From an uncultured beta proteobacterium (GTDB lineage: Bacteria; Pseudomonadota; Gammaproteobacteria; Burkholderiales; Burkholderiaceae_B), in contig CAIYWO010000198.1 of assembly GCA_903929925.1 (NCBI GenBank), positions 1 to 15,759 of the forward strand: a stretch of DNA of 15,759 bases, written 5' to 3'. The first letter of the stretch is position 1, and every line of letters begins with the position of its first letter. A program made the translations under genes and the position numbers. Shown here piece by piece: positions 7,297 to 15,022 of the stretch. The notes under the pieces are model-generated. The model worked only from the letters and a program-made list of their open reading frames with translations, had not been told where the DNA came from and made no database searches.

Positions 7297-8901
7297 CTAG
7301 TGATCAACGCCCTTGGAAGCCAGATACTCTTCGTAAGGACCACGATAATCCGTGACTTCGCCAGTCGACTGAATTTCCCAGACGCGCGTCGCCAACGCAG
7401 AGACAAACTCGCGATCATGCGACACAAACATTAACGTGCCTTTGTACTTATCCAGCGCGAGCTGCAAGGACTCAATCGATTCCATATCCAAGTGGTTAGT
7501 GGGCTCGTCAAGCAGCATGACATTATGGCGCTTGAGCATCAGGCGACCAAAGGTCATACGGTTTTTCTCACCACCAGACAGCACGCATGGCGCTTTAGGC
7601 AAATCATCGGCAGAAAACAACAAACGCCCCAAGACCGAGCGAATGGACTGATCGTCGTCGCCTGGTTGGCGATAGTGCGTCATCCATTCAAACAGATTGC
7701 TGTCTTTGTCTGTAAACAGTTCTGAAACATCCTGTGCCATATAACCAATATCGGCGTTCTCCGACCACTTAACTGTTCCTTTGTCTGGACTCAAGTCAAG
7801 TGCAAGCATGCGTAGAAGCGTCGTCTTACCCACGCCATTCGCACCAATGATTGCAATTTTCTCACCCGCTTCAACCATAGCGGAAAAGGGTCGAATAACG
7901 GGGGCCTCAAATGCCTTGGCTATGTTCTCTAAGGTCACCGCCTGGCGATGCAAGACCTTAAGCTGCTCGAAGCGAATAAAGGGGTTCTGACGCGACGATG
8001 GCTTGACTTCAATCTGCGAAGACTTGAGCCGGTCAATTTGCTTTAACCGTGAGGTCGCCTGACGCGCCTTGGACTTGTTAGCCGAAAAGCGACGAACGAA
8101 GTCTTGTAGTTCGGACACCCGCTCTTTCGCTTTTGCATTCGCGCTCGAGACACGCTCACGCGCCTGCGTGGAAGCCAGCATGTAATCATCATAATTGCCG
8201 GGGTACACACGTAGTTCGCCAAAATCGAGATCGGCCATGTGGGTGCAAACCTGATTCAAGAAATGTCGATCGTGGCTGATGATAATCATTGTGCTCTGAT
8301 AACCGTTGAGCACATCCTCAAGCCAGCGAATCGTATTGATATCAAGGTTGTTGGTTGGCTCATCGAGCAGCAAAACGTCTGGATTTGAAAACAGCGCTTG
8401 AGCGAGCAACACGCGCAGCTTCCAGCCGGGTGCGATTTCACGCATGGGTAATTGATGCTGCTCGACCGGAAACTCCAATCCAAGTAACAATTCGCCCGCG
8501 CGTGCTTCGGCTGTGTAGCCGTCGTACTCAGCAAACTTCGCTTCCAGATCGGCAGCAAGCATGTAGTCTTCATCGCTGGAGTCAGCGTTCGCGTAAATGG
8601 CATCGCGCTGTGTCATGGCTTCCCACATTTCTGTGTGTCCCATGAGTACGACATCCAGCACGCGCTGATCTTCAAAGGCAAACTGATCCTGACGCAGCTT
8701 ACCTAAACGCAAACCGGGTTCGAGGTGCACATTACCGACGGTTGAATCAAGATCCCCGCCAATAATTTTCATTAATGTGGACTTACCTGATCCATTTGCG
8801 CCGATCAGGCCGTAGCGGTTGCCCTCGCCAAACTTGACGTTAACGTTTTCAAAAAGTGGCTTGGGTCCAAACTGTATTGCAAGGTTTGATGCTGTTATCA
8901 C
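7297..8901 (-). CDS. ybiT: ABC-F family ATPase YbiT
   Basis: A soluble ABC-F protein of 534 residues with two nucleotide-binding domains and no membrane segment; the family acts on the ribosome. Domain 1 has Walker A GANGSGKST (34-42) and Walker B LLLDEPTNNLD (177-187). Domain 2 has Walker A GANGVGKTT (353-361), signature LSGGEKNR (441-448) and Walker B LLDEPTNHLD (463-472). Between them is the charged interdomain linker (about 243-305) with SANKSKARQATSR. The first domain's signature reads IAPGWKLR instead of LSGGxxxR, a change typical of the YbiT branch and what separates it from EttA and Uup. It starts with GTG at 8901 and has no clear Shine-Dalgarno. A TTxAGN-like alternative start was not found. 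It precedes tsaD by 21 bases. Confidence 0.92.
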   Translation of the reverse strand: MITASNLAIQFGPKPLFENVNVKFGEGNRYGLIGANGSGKSTLMKIIGGDLDSTVGNVHLEPGLRLGKLRQDQFAFEDQRVLDVVLMGHTEMWEAMTQRDAIYANADSSDEDYMLAADLEAKFAEYDGYTAEARAGELLLGLEFPVEQHQLPMREIAPGWKLRVLLAQALFSNPDVLLLDEPTNNLDINTIRWLEDVLNGYQSTMIIISHDRHFLNQVCTHMADLDFGELRVYPGNYDDYMLASTQARERVSSANAKAKERVSELQDFVRRFSANKSKARQATSRLKQIDRLKSSQIEVKPSSRQNPFIRFEQLKVLHRQAVTLENIAKAFEAPVIRPFSAMVEAGEKIAIIGANGVGKTTLLRMLALDLSPDKGTVKWSENADIGYMAQDVSELFTDKDSNLFEWMTHYRQPGDDDQSIRSVLGRLLFSADDLPKAPCVLSGGEKNRMTFGRLMLKRHNVMLLDEPTNHLDMESIESLQLALDKYKGTLMFVSHDREFVSALATRVWEIQSTGEVTDYRGPYEEYLASKGVDH

Positions 8902-9057
8902 GGTAGGCTGCTTATGTAAATATTGCGGTTACATCTTGATAGATATGTTTTCAGTGTAACAACTCGGATAAATCGGCCTATTTTCACCCTCGCCTGCCTA
9001 TCATGCGACGGGACTGCTTGAGGGCATGTCTCGATCACACAATACGAGGAGAAAAAC
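8902..9057. promoter_or_regulatory. Divergent intergenic region ybiT / AGCS symporter
   Basis: The 156 bases between the two divergent starts must carry promoters for both genes. I see only weak hexamers: a TATCAT -10-like sequence at 8999-9004 for the symporter without a matching -35, and TTGTTA on the minus strand for ybiT with a 15-base spacing to TATCAA. A loose inverted repeat GTTACA/TGTAAC (8928-8933 and 8955-8960, 21 bases apart) is present. No small gene or RNA is evident. Confidence 0.35.
9047..9051 (+). promoter_or_regulatory. Ribosome binding site for the TTG-started symporter gene
   Basis: AGGAG lies 6 bases before a TTG at 9058. No ATG stands at an equivalent distance, and the hydrophobic N-terminus begins right after the TTG, so this site decides the start. 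Confidence 0.75.
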
Positions 9058-10389
9058 TTGGAATCGCTGACTATTTTATTTCACACACTGGGGGGCTACG
9101 TCTGGGGCCCGGTCTTACTTATCCTGTTGGTCGGCACAGGATGCTACCTCACCATACGACTAGGGGCATTGCAAATCCGACTGCTGCCAGAAGCACTGCG
9201 TATGGCTTTTTCACCAAAGAGGCACCCCGACATGCCTGGGGACATCTCGCAGTTTCAATCACTGATGACAGCCCTTGCGGCAACGATCGGCACAGGAAAC
9301 ATTGCAGGTGTCGCCACGGCAGTTGTTTTGGGCGGTCCAGGCGCAATTTTCTGGATGTGGCTCAGCGCTTTCTTTGGAATGGCCACTAAGTACGCGGAAG
9401 GCTTACTGGCCGTCAAATATCGCGTCAAAGAGGCTGATGGAACCATGTCAGGCGGTCCGATGTATTACATCGCGAATGGCCTGAAAATGAAATGGCTCGC
9501 AATTTGCTTTGCGGTCTTTGGCATGATTGCTGCGCTAGGCACAGGCGCCTCCGTGCAATCGAACTCGCTCGCGCAATCAGCGCATGCGAGCTTCGGCATG
9601 CCCGGCTGGCTCACCGGCGTCATCCTGACATCCATTACAGCGCTGGTGATTCTGGGCGGCATCAAAAGCATCGCGCGCGTCACCGCCGTGATTGTGCCTT
9701 TCATGGCGGCGACCTACCTGCTAGGCGGCTTGGCAGTGATCGTTTCCAACATTGACGCACTGTTTCCAGCGCTTGCCGTGATTTTCCAAGATGCCTTCAC
9801 AGGTCAAGCCGCTGCAGGCGGCGCAATTGGCACGGTCATCCGCTACGGCGTCGCCCGGGGTGTGTTTTCAAACGAAGCTGGCTTGGGAACTGCCCCCATC
9901 GCCGCCGCAGCCGCCAAAACGGACCAACCAGTCAAGCAGGCACTGGTATCCATGACAGGAACCTTTATCGACACAATCATTGTTTGCTCGATCACCGGGA
10001 TCGTCTTGGTGATGGGTGGTCAATACCAATCAGGCACAACCGGCGCAGCACTCACCTCGCTATCGTTTGACAACATGTTGCCTGGACCTGGCGGTTGGAT
10101 TGTCACAATAGGACTACTGTTCTTCGCTTACTCAACCATTCTGGGCTGGAGCTACTACGGCGAAAAGTGCACCCAATACGCCTTAGGCAAACGCTTCGTC
10201 ACGCCCTATCGCTGGGTCTATACAAGCTTTGTGATGATCGGAACGGTGGTGTCGCTTGATCTTGTTTGGGCAGTTTCCGATGTCTTTAACGGACTGATGG
10301 CCTTCCCTAACCTAATTGGCATCGTCTTGCTCTCGGGCGTCGTCATCAAAGAGACGCAGGAATACCTCAAAGCGCGCGACAAAAAATAA
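9058..10389 (+). CDS. AGCS family sodium:alanine/glycine symporter
   Basis: An inner-membrane carrier of 443 residues that by family takes up alanine or glycine with sodium. It has about 11 hydrophobic segments starting at residues 14-36. Family signatures are clear: TALAATIGTGNIAGVATA (71-88), GGPGAIFWMWLSAFFGMATK (92-111), the SGGPMYYI loop (131-138) and GVARGVFSNEAGLGTAPIAA (264-283). The last segment ends in a short charged tail, KETQEYLKARDKK. The start is TTG at 9058, supported by AGGAG 6 bases upstream. It is transcribed away from ybiT and stands alone, convergent with ldcA. Which amino acid it carries cannot be read from the sequence. Confidence 0.94.
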   Translation: MESLTILFHTLGGYVWGPVLLILLVGTGCYLTIRLGALQIRLLPEALRMAFSPKRHPDMPGDISQFQSLMTALAATIGTGNIAGVATAVVLGGPGAIFWMWLSAFFGMATKYAEGLLAVKYRVKEADGTMSGGPMYYIANGLKMKWLAICFAVFGMIAALGTGASVQSNSLAQSAHASFGMPGWLTGVILTSITALVILGGIKSIARVTAVIVPFMAATYLLGGLAVIVSNIDALFPALAVIFQDAFTGQAAAGGAIGTVIRYGVARGVFSNEAGLGTAPIAAAAAKTDQPVKQALVSMTGTFIDTIIVCSITGIVLVMGGQYQSGTTGAALTSLSFDNMLPGPGGWIVTIGLLFFAYSTILGWSYYGEKCTQYALGKRFVTPYRWVYTSFVMIGTVVSLDLVWAVSDVFNGLMAFPNLIGIVLLSGVVIKETQEYLKARDKK

Positions 10390-10415
10390 AGGACCGCTTG
10401 TCGTCGTCACCCTGT

Positions 10416-10440
10416 ACCGCGATTAAGGCTTAGTCGCGGT
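10416..10440. terminator. Hairpin between convergent symporter and ldcA genes, possible weak terminator
   Basis: ACCGCGA (10416-10422) and TCGCGGT (10434-10440) are perfect 7-base arms. The stem can extend by T-G, T-A and A-T pairs, leaving a loop of about 5 bases. It lies 27 bases after the symporter stop and covers the ldcA stop codon (10430-10432). Neither side has a T run, so it is not a classic intrinsic terminator. It may act as a barrier to read-through or protect 3' ends. Confidence 0.4.
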
Positions 10441-11353
10441 GCTCATCAAACACGATATGAGCCAAGCCGTCTTCAGTGGCTACTCCTACCTTTGCGCCGA
10501 TCGGCAGCGTTGCCTTCATCGGCGTATGTCCAAACGGCAATCCCGTAATAACAGGAATGCCCACAGACTGCTTAATAAAGCGAATAGCCTCCTGCAAATC
10601 GTAGCCCCGATCATGCTCAGCCAACCTGTAGTCGGTAAACCCTCCAAGCAACAAGGCTTTCTGTTTGCTCAGAATTCCCGCTTGAGCAAGTTGAAGCAAC
10701 ATGCGCTCAATGCGATACGGATGTTCACCCACGTCTTCAATGAACAAAATGCCATTTTTGATCTTAGGCATAAAAGGCGTACCAATAAGCGCAGTAATCA
10801 TTGCCAGATTCCCACCCCACAAAACGCCTCGGCAATCCACCGCGTCTGAGTCCTCAGATTCAAAACTGAGAATCTCGAGCTCACCGCGCATGACTTCACC
10901 AAAAATCTCAGTCGTCAAAATCTCTGGCTTAGCCGCTCCAAAGTCATAGCAAACAGTCGGTCCGGCATAACTAACCAAACCGGTCTTGGCGAGTAAGGCC
11001 AGATTAAAGGCGGTGAAGTCACTCTGTCCGACAAAACGTTTGTTGGCTTGAGCCATAAGGTGCCAATCAATGTGCGGCAATAAGCGTGTGATCCCGTAGC
11101 CACCGCGCGAGGCCATGACAATCGGCAAGCTTTGTTTAGCCGCTCGATGCAAGCCAGCCAGGCGTGACTGATCTGGGCCAGCAAAGCGCTGCTCGCGCGC
11201 AAGCGTATCGCGGTCAAGTGCAACTTTAAAACCCATTTTTTCTAGGCGTTTAACGCCGCGCGCCAGGACCTTCGCATCCGCAACTGCACTTGAGGGTGAC
11301 ACGACATAAATACCTCGCGCCCGAGCATCCACAGCTTGTTTTTTGTTAGTCAT
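10430..11353 (-). CDS. ldcA: Muramoyltetrapeptide L,D-carboxypeptidase LdcA
   Basis: A cytosolic serine peptidase (family S66) that removes the terminal D-alanine from recycled murein tetrapeptides. From the ATG at 11353 it has 307 residues. The Ser-Glu-His triad is visible: S111 in VGQSDFTAF, E206 in LFIEDVGE and H276 in GLPFGHTP. The glycine-rich ASRGGYGITRLLP and the central WGGNLAMITALIGTP match the family. The start was chosen because GAGG lies 4 bases upstream. An ATG at 11377, overlapping the end of tadA, would add eight residues and is possible. It is last in the HAD-tadA-ldcA run, 13 bases after tadA. Confidence 0.94.
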   Translation of the reverse strand: MTNKKQAVDARARGIYVVSPSSAVADAKVLARGVKRLEKMGFKVALDRDTLAREQRFAGPDQSRLAGLHRAAKQSLPIVMASRGGYGITRLLPHIDWHLMAQANKRFVGQSDFTAFNLALLAKTGLVSYAGPTVCYDFGAAKPEILTTEIFGEVMRGELEILSFESEDSDAVDCRGVLWGGNLAMITALIGTPFMPKIKNGILFIEDVGEHPYRIERMLLQLAQAGILSKQKALLLGGFTDYRLAEHDRGYDLQEAIRFIKQSVGIPVITGLPFGHTPMKATLPIGAKVGVATEDGLAHIVFDEHRD

Positions 11354-11366
11354 ACAGCCTCGTGTG

Positions 11367-11858
11367 TCATGTTGCATCCATCTGGTCAGCTTGCTTAGTC
11401 TTGCTGCGTCTATCTTTAAAGAAATCCCGCAAGTACGTCCCGCACTCCTCGGCCAAAATACCCGATGTCAGCACTGTCTGATGGTTGAGCGTCGCATGCT
11501 CGAGCAGATTGACCACGCTCCCGCAGGCTCCTGTTTTGGGGTCAGCAGCCGCAAAAACAATACGACCCAAGCGGGCGTGAAGCATGGCACCCAGGCACAT
11601 CGCGCAGGGCTCGAGGGTGACATAAAGTGTTGCACCGGGCAGGCGATAGTTCTGCACTTCCCGCGCTGCCGCCCGCAAGGCGACGATTTCAGCGTGGGCC
11701 GTTGGATCGTGGTCAGCAATGGTGCGATTAAAGCCCGTCGCGATCACCTGTCCTGAGGCATCCAGCAGCACGGCACCAACCGGGACTTCTCCTAGGTCTT
11801 TTGCGCGGGCGGCTTGCTCCAGGGCAAGACGCATGATGGCTTCATCCGCGGTAGACAC
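11367..11858 (-). CDS. tadA: tRNA-specific adenosine deaminase TadA
   Basis: A zinc deaminase that converts the wobble adenosine A34 of tRNA-Arg(ACG) to inosine. The 163 residues carry the catalytic HAE (H55, E57) and zinc cysteines in PCAMC (C85, C88), preceded by GEVPVGAVL (23-31). This combination and the spacing mark TadA rather than a cytosine or guanine deaminase. The C-terminus ends in a helical, basic segment (FFKDRRSKTK). The start is taken as GTG at 11858, inside the last codons of the HAD gene (17-base overlap). An internal ATG nine codons in would clip the first helix. Its overlap with the HAD gene implies coupled translation. Confidence 0.95.
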   Translation of the reverse strand: MSTADEAIMRLALEQAARAKDLGEVPVGAVLLDASGQVIATGFNRTIADHDPTAHAEIVALRAAAREVQNYRLPGATLYVTLEPCAMCLGAMLHARLGRIVFAAADPKTGACGSVVNLLEHATLNHQTVLTSGILAEECGTYLRDFFKDRRSKTKQADQMDAT

Positions 11859-12687
11859 GAGATTTCAGGGCAATCCGACCTGCCAGGCTAGTCAAGGCTT
11901 CCTCGAGCCATTGATACAGCTCAGCATCATCGTCGTAGCGTGCTTGATTAAGATTGGACACGCGCCCGTCCTCAATAAATCCCCATGCTCGGCTGCGCTT
12001 GTCCCGATGCTTGGGATCCCAGACGCCAAAAGCGAACCCCCCAGAGCTCCGAATTAAGGAAAAACACGGGATGTCGGTATAGCCGTCACCCACGAACACC
12101 ATTTGATCAAACGGGACGCGCAGGCGGTCCTCAGGAACCTTACGGTTCACCTCAAAGGGCTTGCCAATGAAGGCAGGGCCAACAATCCCTTTTTGGATGT
12201 GAAACAAGTAACGTGTTTTATCGGTGAAGCTGACAATCCGCCTTGGAAATGCAATCCCGCCATCCTCGCCGTAGATAAACTCCGAAGCCCAAATGGCATT
12301 GAATTCAGAGGCAATCGCCGTGTGGCGCACGACATCACCGATCCCGCTGGAGATCAGATAAAACTCGAGTTGAACTTGAGGATGCGCGCGACGCACCTGC
12401 TCGCGCAAGCGAGAAAACAAGGTCGAGACCCCTGTATGCAAGGGCAAGCTGCGACCCCAAGCCTGAAGCCGCTCTTGGGTAATCAGCCCGTAGTCACCAC
12501 TCTGCGATAACGCGATCATCTCGTGCAGGTACGCGGGTACAGGATCCCAGTCTTGGCTCAGGAGAGGATCAACCCGACCGGACCAAAATTGCTGTGTATC
12601 GACACCTATGCTTTCCAGAAAGCCCGAAGTGCTATCCGGAGCAAGCGTATCGTCAAAATCGAAAATTAGCGCAATGACGTCAGACAT
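11842..12687 (-). CDS. HAD-superfamily hydrolase of unknown substrate
   Basis: A 281-residue probable phosphatase. HAD motif I is FDFDDTLAPD (D10 nucleophile, D12 acid/base), motif II is in LISSGIGDVV (S113 or S114), K157 or a neighbouring Lys could serve motif III, and motif IV is VFVGDGYTD (D201, D205). The insert between motifs I and II (about 20-105) is mostly helical, as in a C1-type cap. The substrate is not predictable. The frame stays open upstream to 12828, but that would run through the promoter and start of the divergent methyltransferase; the ATG at 12687 puts the DxD motif at the normal place. It overlaps tadA at its 3' end and is divergent from the methyltransferase gene by 64 bases. 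Confidence 0.8.
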   Translation of the reverse strand: MSDVIALIFDFDDTLAPDSTSGFLESIGVDTQQFWSGRVDPLLSQDWDPVPAYLHEMIALSQSGDYGLITQERLQAWGRSLPLHTGVSTLFSRLREQVRRAHPQVQLEFYLISSGIGDVVRHTAIASEFNAIWASEFIYGEDGGIAFPRRIVSFTDKTRYLFHIQKGIVGPAFIGKPFEVNRKVPEDRLRVPFDQMVFVGDGYTDIPCFSLIRSSGGFAFGVWDPKHRDKRSRAWGFIEDGRVSNLNQARYDDDAELYQWLEEALTSLAGRIALKSRVYRG

Positions 12688-12751
12688 CGTCTCTACCGCT
12701 TTATTCAGAATAGGTACATTGTACCGAGCATTTGTACGATAATCTGGCACC
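12688..12751. promoter_or_regulatory. Divergent promoter region HAD hydrolase / methyltransferase
   Basis: Only 64 bases separate the two starts. On the minus strand TACAAT (12718-12723) is a five-of-six -10 for the HAD gene. On the plus strand GATAAT (12738-12743) is a five-of-six -10 for the methyltransferase; its start point would fall at about the ATG (12752). Neither has a good -35. A perfect inverted repeat (12713-12725) covers the HAD -10. Confidence 0.45.
12713..12725. repeat. Perfect 6-bp inverted repeat over a -10 element, possible operator
   Basis: GGTACA-T-TGTACC has perfect 6-base arms around one base. It includes the TACAAT -10 candidate of the HAD gene, and a third TTGTAC copy lies at 12732-12737, 13 bases from the TTGTAC at 12719-12724. 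A repressor site controlling both divergent genes is plausible but unproven. Confidence 0.4.
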
Positions 12752-13594
12752 ATGACTGCACCTGATATCCGTCCCGAACAATCCCCAGAGCTGCTAAAAG
12801 CCCTGCACATCCTGACGCGCGACGGCAAGCTGAATCAAGATAGCCGACGCAAACTCAAGCAGGTCTATCACCTGCACCAATTTATCGAACCCTTACTGAA
12901 AGAGCTTGCGCTTGAGCGCCAAAATTTCAGCGTAGTCGACCACGGCGCGGGCAAGTCTTATCTGGGTTTCATTCTGGTGGACTTGTATCTCAGACACCAC
13001 GCGAAACAAGCCACGATGCTCAGCATTGAAAGTCGGCCAGAGCTCGTCACACACGCACAGGATCTTGCAGATAAACTCGGCTTCACTCAAATGCGCTTCC
13101 TGAATCAGACGGTGGCACAAGCGATCGCGTCCGAAGACATCAGCGATCGTATTGATATGGTCACGGCGCTCCACGCATGCAATACCGCCACGGACGACGC
13201 CATTCGCTTCGGCCTCACAAAGCAGGCGCGCTACATGGTTTTGGTGCCGTGCTGCCAAGCTGAAGTCGCGAGCGTTTTACGCAAGCATAAAACAACCCAA
13301 CTCAAAGACCCACTCACAGAAATCTGGCGACACCCTTTACACACGAGAGAGTTTGGCAGCCAGGTCACGAATTCACTACGGTGCCTGCAACTCGAGGCTC
13401 ATGGGTATCAAGTCACCGTGACCGAACTGGTGGGATGGGAGCATTCGATGAAGAACGAACTCATCATCGCCGAACGTAAAGGACCTCCAAAACCCGTCGC
13501 GGCCGCACGCCTGCAGGCAGTGCTCGAGCGCATCGGGCTGACCGAGCTGCAAGAGCGTTTCTTTGTGCCGACTGTCGGAACACAAGCGACATGA
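12752..13594 (+). CDS. SAM-dependent methyltransferase of the Methyltransf_32 type, substrate unknown
   Basis: A 280-residue class I methyltransferase. The SAM motif is VVDHGAGKSYLGFIL (61-75), the acidic end of strand 2 is SIESRPELV (91-99), and the distinctive motifs are LHACNTATDDAI (140-151) and VPCCQ (165-169), followed by the late segment around LVGWEHSMKNELI (226-238). The HACxTATD plus PCCQ pair is the hallmark of the Methyltransf_32 group, which also includes eukaryotic METTL25/GSTCD-like proteins; the bacterial substrate is not known to me. An N-terminal helical region (about 8-58) may be an RNA- or partner-binding part (inference). There is no Shine-Dalgarno before the ATG, and the nearest -10 would make a nearly leaderless transcript. 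It is coupled by ATGA to the epimerase gene. Confidence 0.8.
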   Translation: MTAPDIRPEQSPELLKALHILTRDGKLNQDSRRKLKQVYHLHQFIEPLLKELALERQNFSVVDHGAGKSYLGFILVDLYLRHHAKQATMLSIESRPELVTHAQDLADKLGFTQMRFLNQTVAQAIASEDISDRIDMVTALHACNTATDDAIRFGLTKQARYMVLVPCCQAEVASVLRKHKTTQLKDPLTEIWRHPLHTREFGSQVTNSLRCLQLEAHGYQVTVTELVGWEHSMKNELIIAERKGPPKPVAAARLQAVLERIGLTELQERFFVPTVGTQAT

Positions 13595-14481
13595 AGTCCT
13601 CAGACGCAGACGCCTTAGCCAACGCAAAGATACTCATCGCGGGTTGCGGCGACTTGGGCATTCGGCTTGCGCAACAGTTGGGCAGCTTTCACACCACACA
13701 AGTACTTGGCCTGCGTCGGACACCACTCACGACCGAGGTCATGCCCAAAAATTTTCAGTGGCTCAGTGCAGATTTCACTCGCACCGAGACCTTGCAATCC
13801 TTACCAAAAGACATCACACACATTGTGTTTGCCGCAGCGCCGGGAGCACGAACACCAGCAGACTATCAAGCGGTCTACGTGCATGGTTTGCAGCAGACGA
13901 TCCAAGCCTGCGCATCTTCTGCGCTGAGACGGATTGCCTTTATTTCGTCCTCCGCTGTGTATAGCGACCAGGAAGATCGCTGGGTGGATGAGAGCACACC
14001 GACAGCACCAAAGGGTTTCAATGGGCAGATTCTATGCGAGGCCGAGCAATGGTTAAGTAGCTACGGGCTGAGTCATCAGATTCAAACGATTAGTTTGCGT
14101 TTGTCCGGCATTTATGGCCCGGGTCGCAATTTCTTGCTTGACCGTCTGCGCCTTGGACAAGCCTCTGCACCGCTCGGAGAAAGCCATTGGGTCAACCGCA
14201 TCCATGTTGAAGATGCTGCTGCAGCAGCGATTCACCTGCTCGCACTTGAGCACCCCGAATCCGTCTATGTCGTGTCGGATTCGACACCGCTGCCGATGCG
14301 AGTGCTCTATGAAGCGTTGGCGCAACGCGTCGGAGGCCCCTGTCCACCGGTCGGCCCTGCGCCAGCAATGGTCGGCAGCAAGAGACTCAGTAACGCCCGC
14401 TTGGTTGCATCAGGATTTGAATTCAAGTGGCCGGATAGTCGCGATGGCTATGCCGCTGCAATCGCTAAACTGGATAGCTGA
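13591..14481 (+). CDS. NAD(P)-dependent epimerase/dehydratase-like protein (YeeZ-like extended SDR)
   Basis: A 296-residue Rossmann-fold protein. The dinucleotide motif is IAGCGDLG (17-23, GxGxxG), and the Ser/Tyr region reads FISSSAVYSDQEDRWVDES, with RLSGIYGPGRNFL downstream, all typical of extended short-chain dehydrogenases. The usual YxxxK catalytic pair is missing: the matching place reads FNGQILCEAEQWL, as I recall for the YeeZ branch. It may bind NAD(P) without acting as a classical sugar epimerase; the substrate is unknown. It starts with an ATGA overlap on the methyltransferase stop, so the two are translated together. Its 3' end overlaps greB by 17 bases in convergent orientation. 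Confidence 0.83.
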   Translation: MKSSDADALANAKILIAGCGDLGIRLAQQLGSFHTTQVLGLRRTPLTTEVMPKNFQWLSADFTRTETLQSLPKDITHIVFAAAPGARTPADYQAVYVHGLQQTIQACASSALRRIAFISSSAVYSDQEDRWVDESTPTAPKGFNGQILCEAEQWLSSYGLSHQIQTISLRLSGIYGPGRNFLLDRLRLGQASAPLGESHWVNRIHVEDAAAAAIHLLALEHPESVYVVSDSTPLPMRVLYEALAQRVGGPCPPVGPAPAMVGSKRLSNARLVASGFEFKWPDSRDGYAAAIAKLDS

Positions 14482-15016
14482 TTTCTAGAATATCCAGCTC
14501 TTCAATCCCGCCCGGAGTGCGCAGCGTCACCAGGTCTCCCACACGGCTTTTGGTCAACGCACGCGCGACAGGCGATACCCAGCTAATCTTTCCCTGCAAC
14601 GGCTCCGCTTCGTCCACCCCGACGATGGTGACACGATGCTCTTCACCTTCTTGGTTCACATACAAAACAGTTGCACCAAAAAACACCTGATCGCGATTAG
14701 CTTGCGCCGCAGGATCCACAACTTCAGCAAGCTCAAGGCGCTTGGTCAAGAACCGCATACGGCGATCAATCTCTCGCAGACGCTTTTTGCCGTACAGATA
14801 ATCACCATTCTCAGAGCGATCCCCATTAGAGGCTGCCCACGACACGACCTGCACCATTGCTGGACGTTCATCATTCATCAGCCGAGCGAGTTCCTCGCGC
14901 AAAGCTGCATAGCCCTGAGGCGTCAAATAGTTTTTTGTGCCCTTGGGCAGCGCCAGCGCTTCAGGGAGATCCTCATCCTGATCCCCATCTTGTTCTTTTA
15001 CAAACGCTTTATTCAT
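14465..15016 (-). CDS. greB: Transcription elongation factor GreB
   Basis: A factor that enters the RNA polymerase secondary channel and stimulates cleavage of backtracked transcripts. It has 183 residues: a short acidic N-terminal tail (8-19), a coiled-coil (about 29-100) with tip SNGDRSENGDY (63-73; acidic D66 and E69), and a C-terminal FKBP-like domain (about 105-183) ending in GKISWVSPVARAL and GDLVTLRTPGG. GDRSEN at the tip and the basic YGKKRLREIDRR helix favour GreB over GreA. The acidic tail is longer than in E. coli GreB. It follows the PHP gene by 6 bases and has a weak ribosome site, so translation is probably coupled. The 3' end overlaps the epimerase gene by 17 bases. Confidence 0.93.
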   Translation of the reverse strand: MNKAFVKEQDGDQDEDLPEALALPKGTKNYLTPQGYAALREELARLMNDERPAMVQVVSWAASNGDRSENGDYLYGKKRLREIDRRMRFLTKRLELAEVVDPAAQANRDQVFFGATVLYVNQEGEEHRVTIVGVDEAEPLQGKISWVSPVARALTKSRVGDLVTLRTPGGIEELDILEISYPV

Positions 15017-15022
15017 ATACGC

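Noticed and set aside
8928..8960. Inverted repeat GTTACA / TGTAAC with a 21-base gap
   Set aside because: Six-base arms that far apart arise easily by chance, and neither arm extends.
9003..9389. Open frame overlapping the start of the symporter gene in another frame
   Set aside because: It has no ribosome site and a Cys/His/Arg-rich composition of a shadow frame; the symporter frame is certain.
12688..12828. N-terminal extension of the HAD gene to 12828
   Set aside because: It would cross the divergent promoter region and the methyltransferase start; the HAD motif sits correctly from the ATG at 12687.
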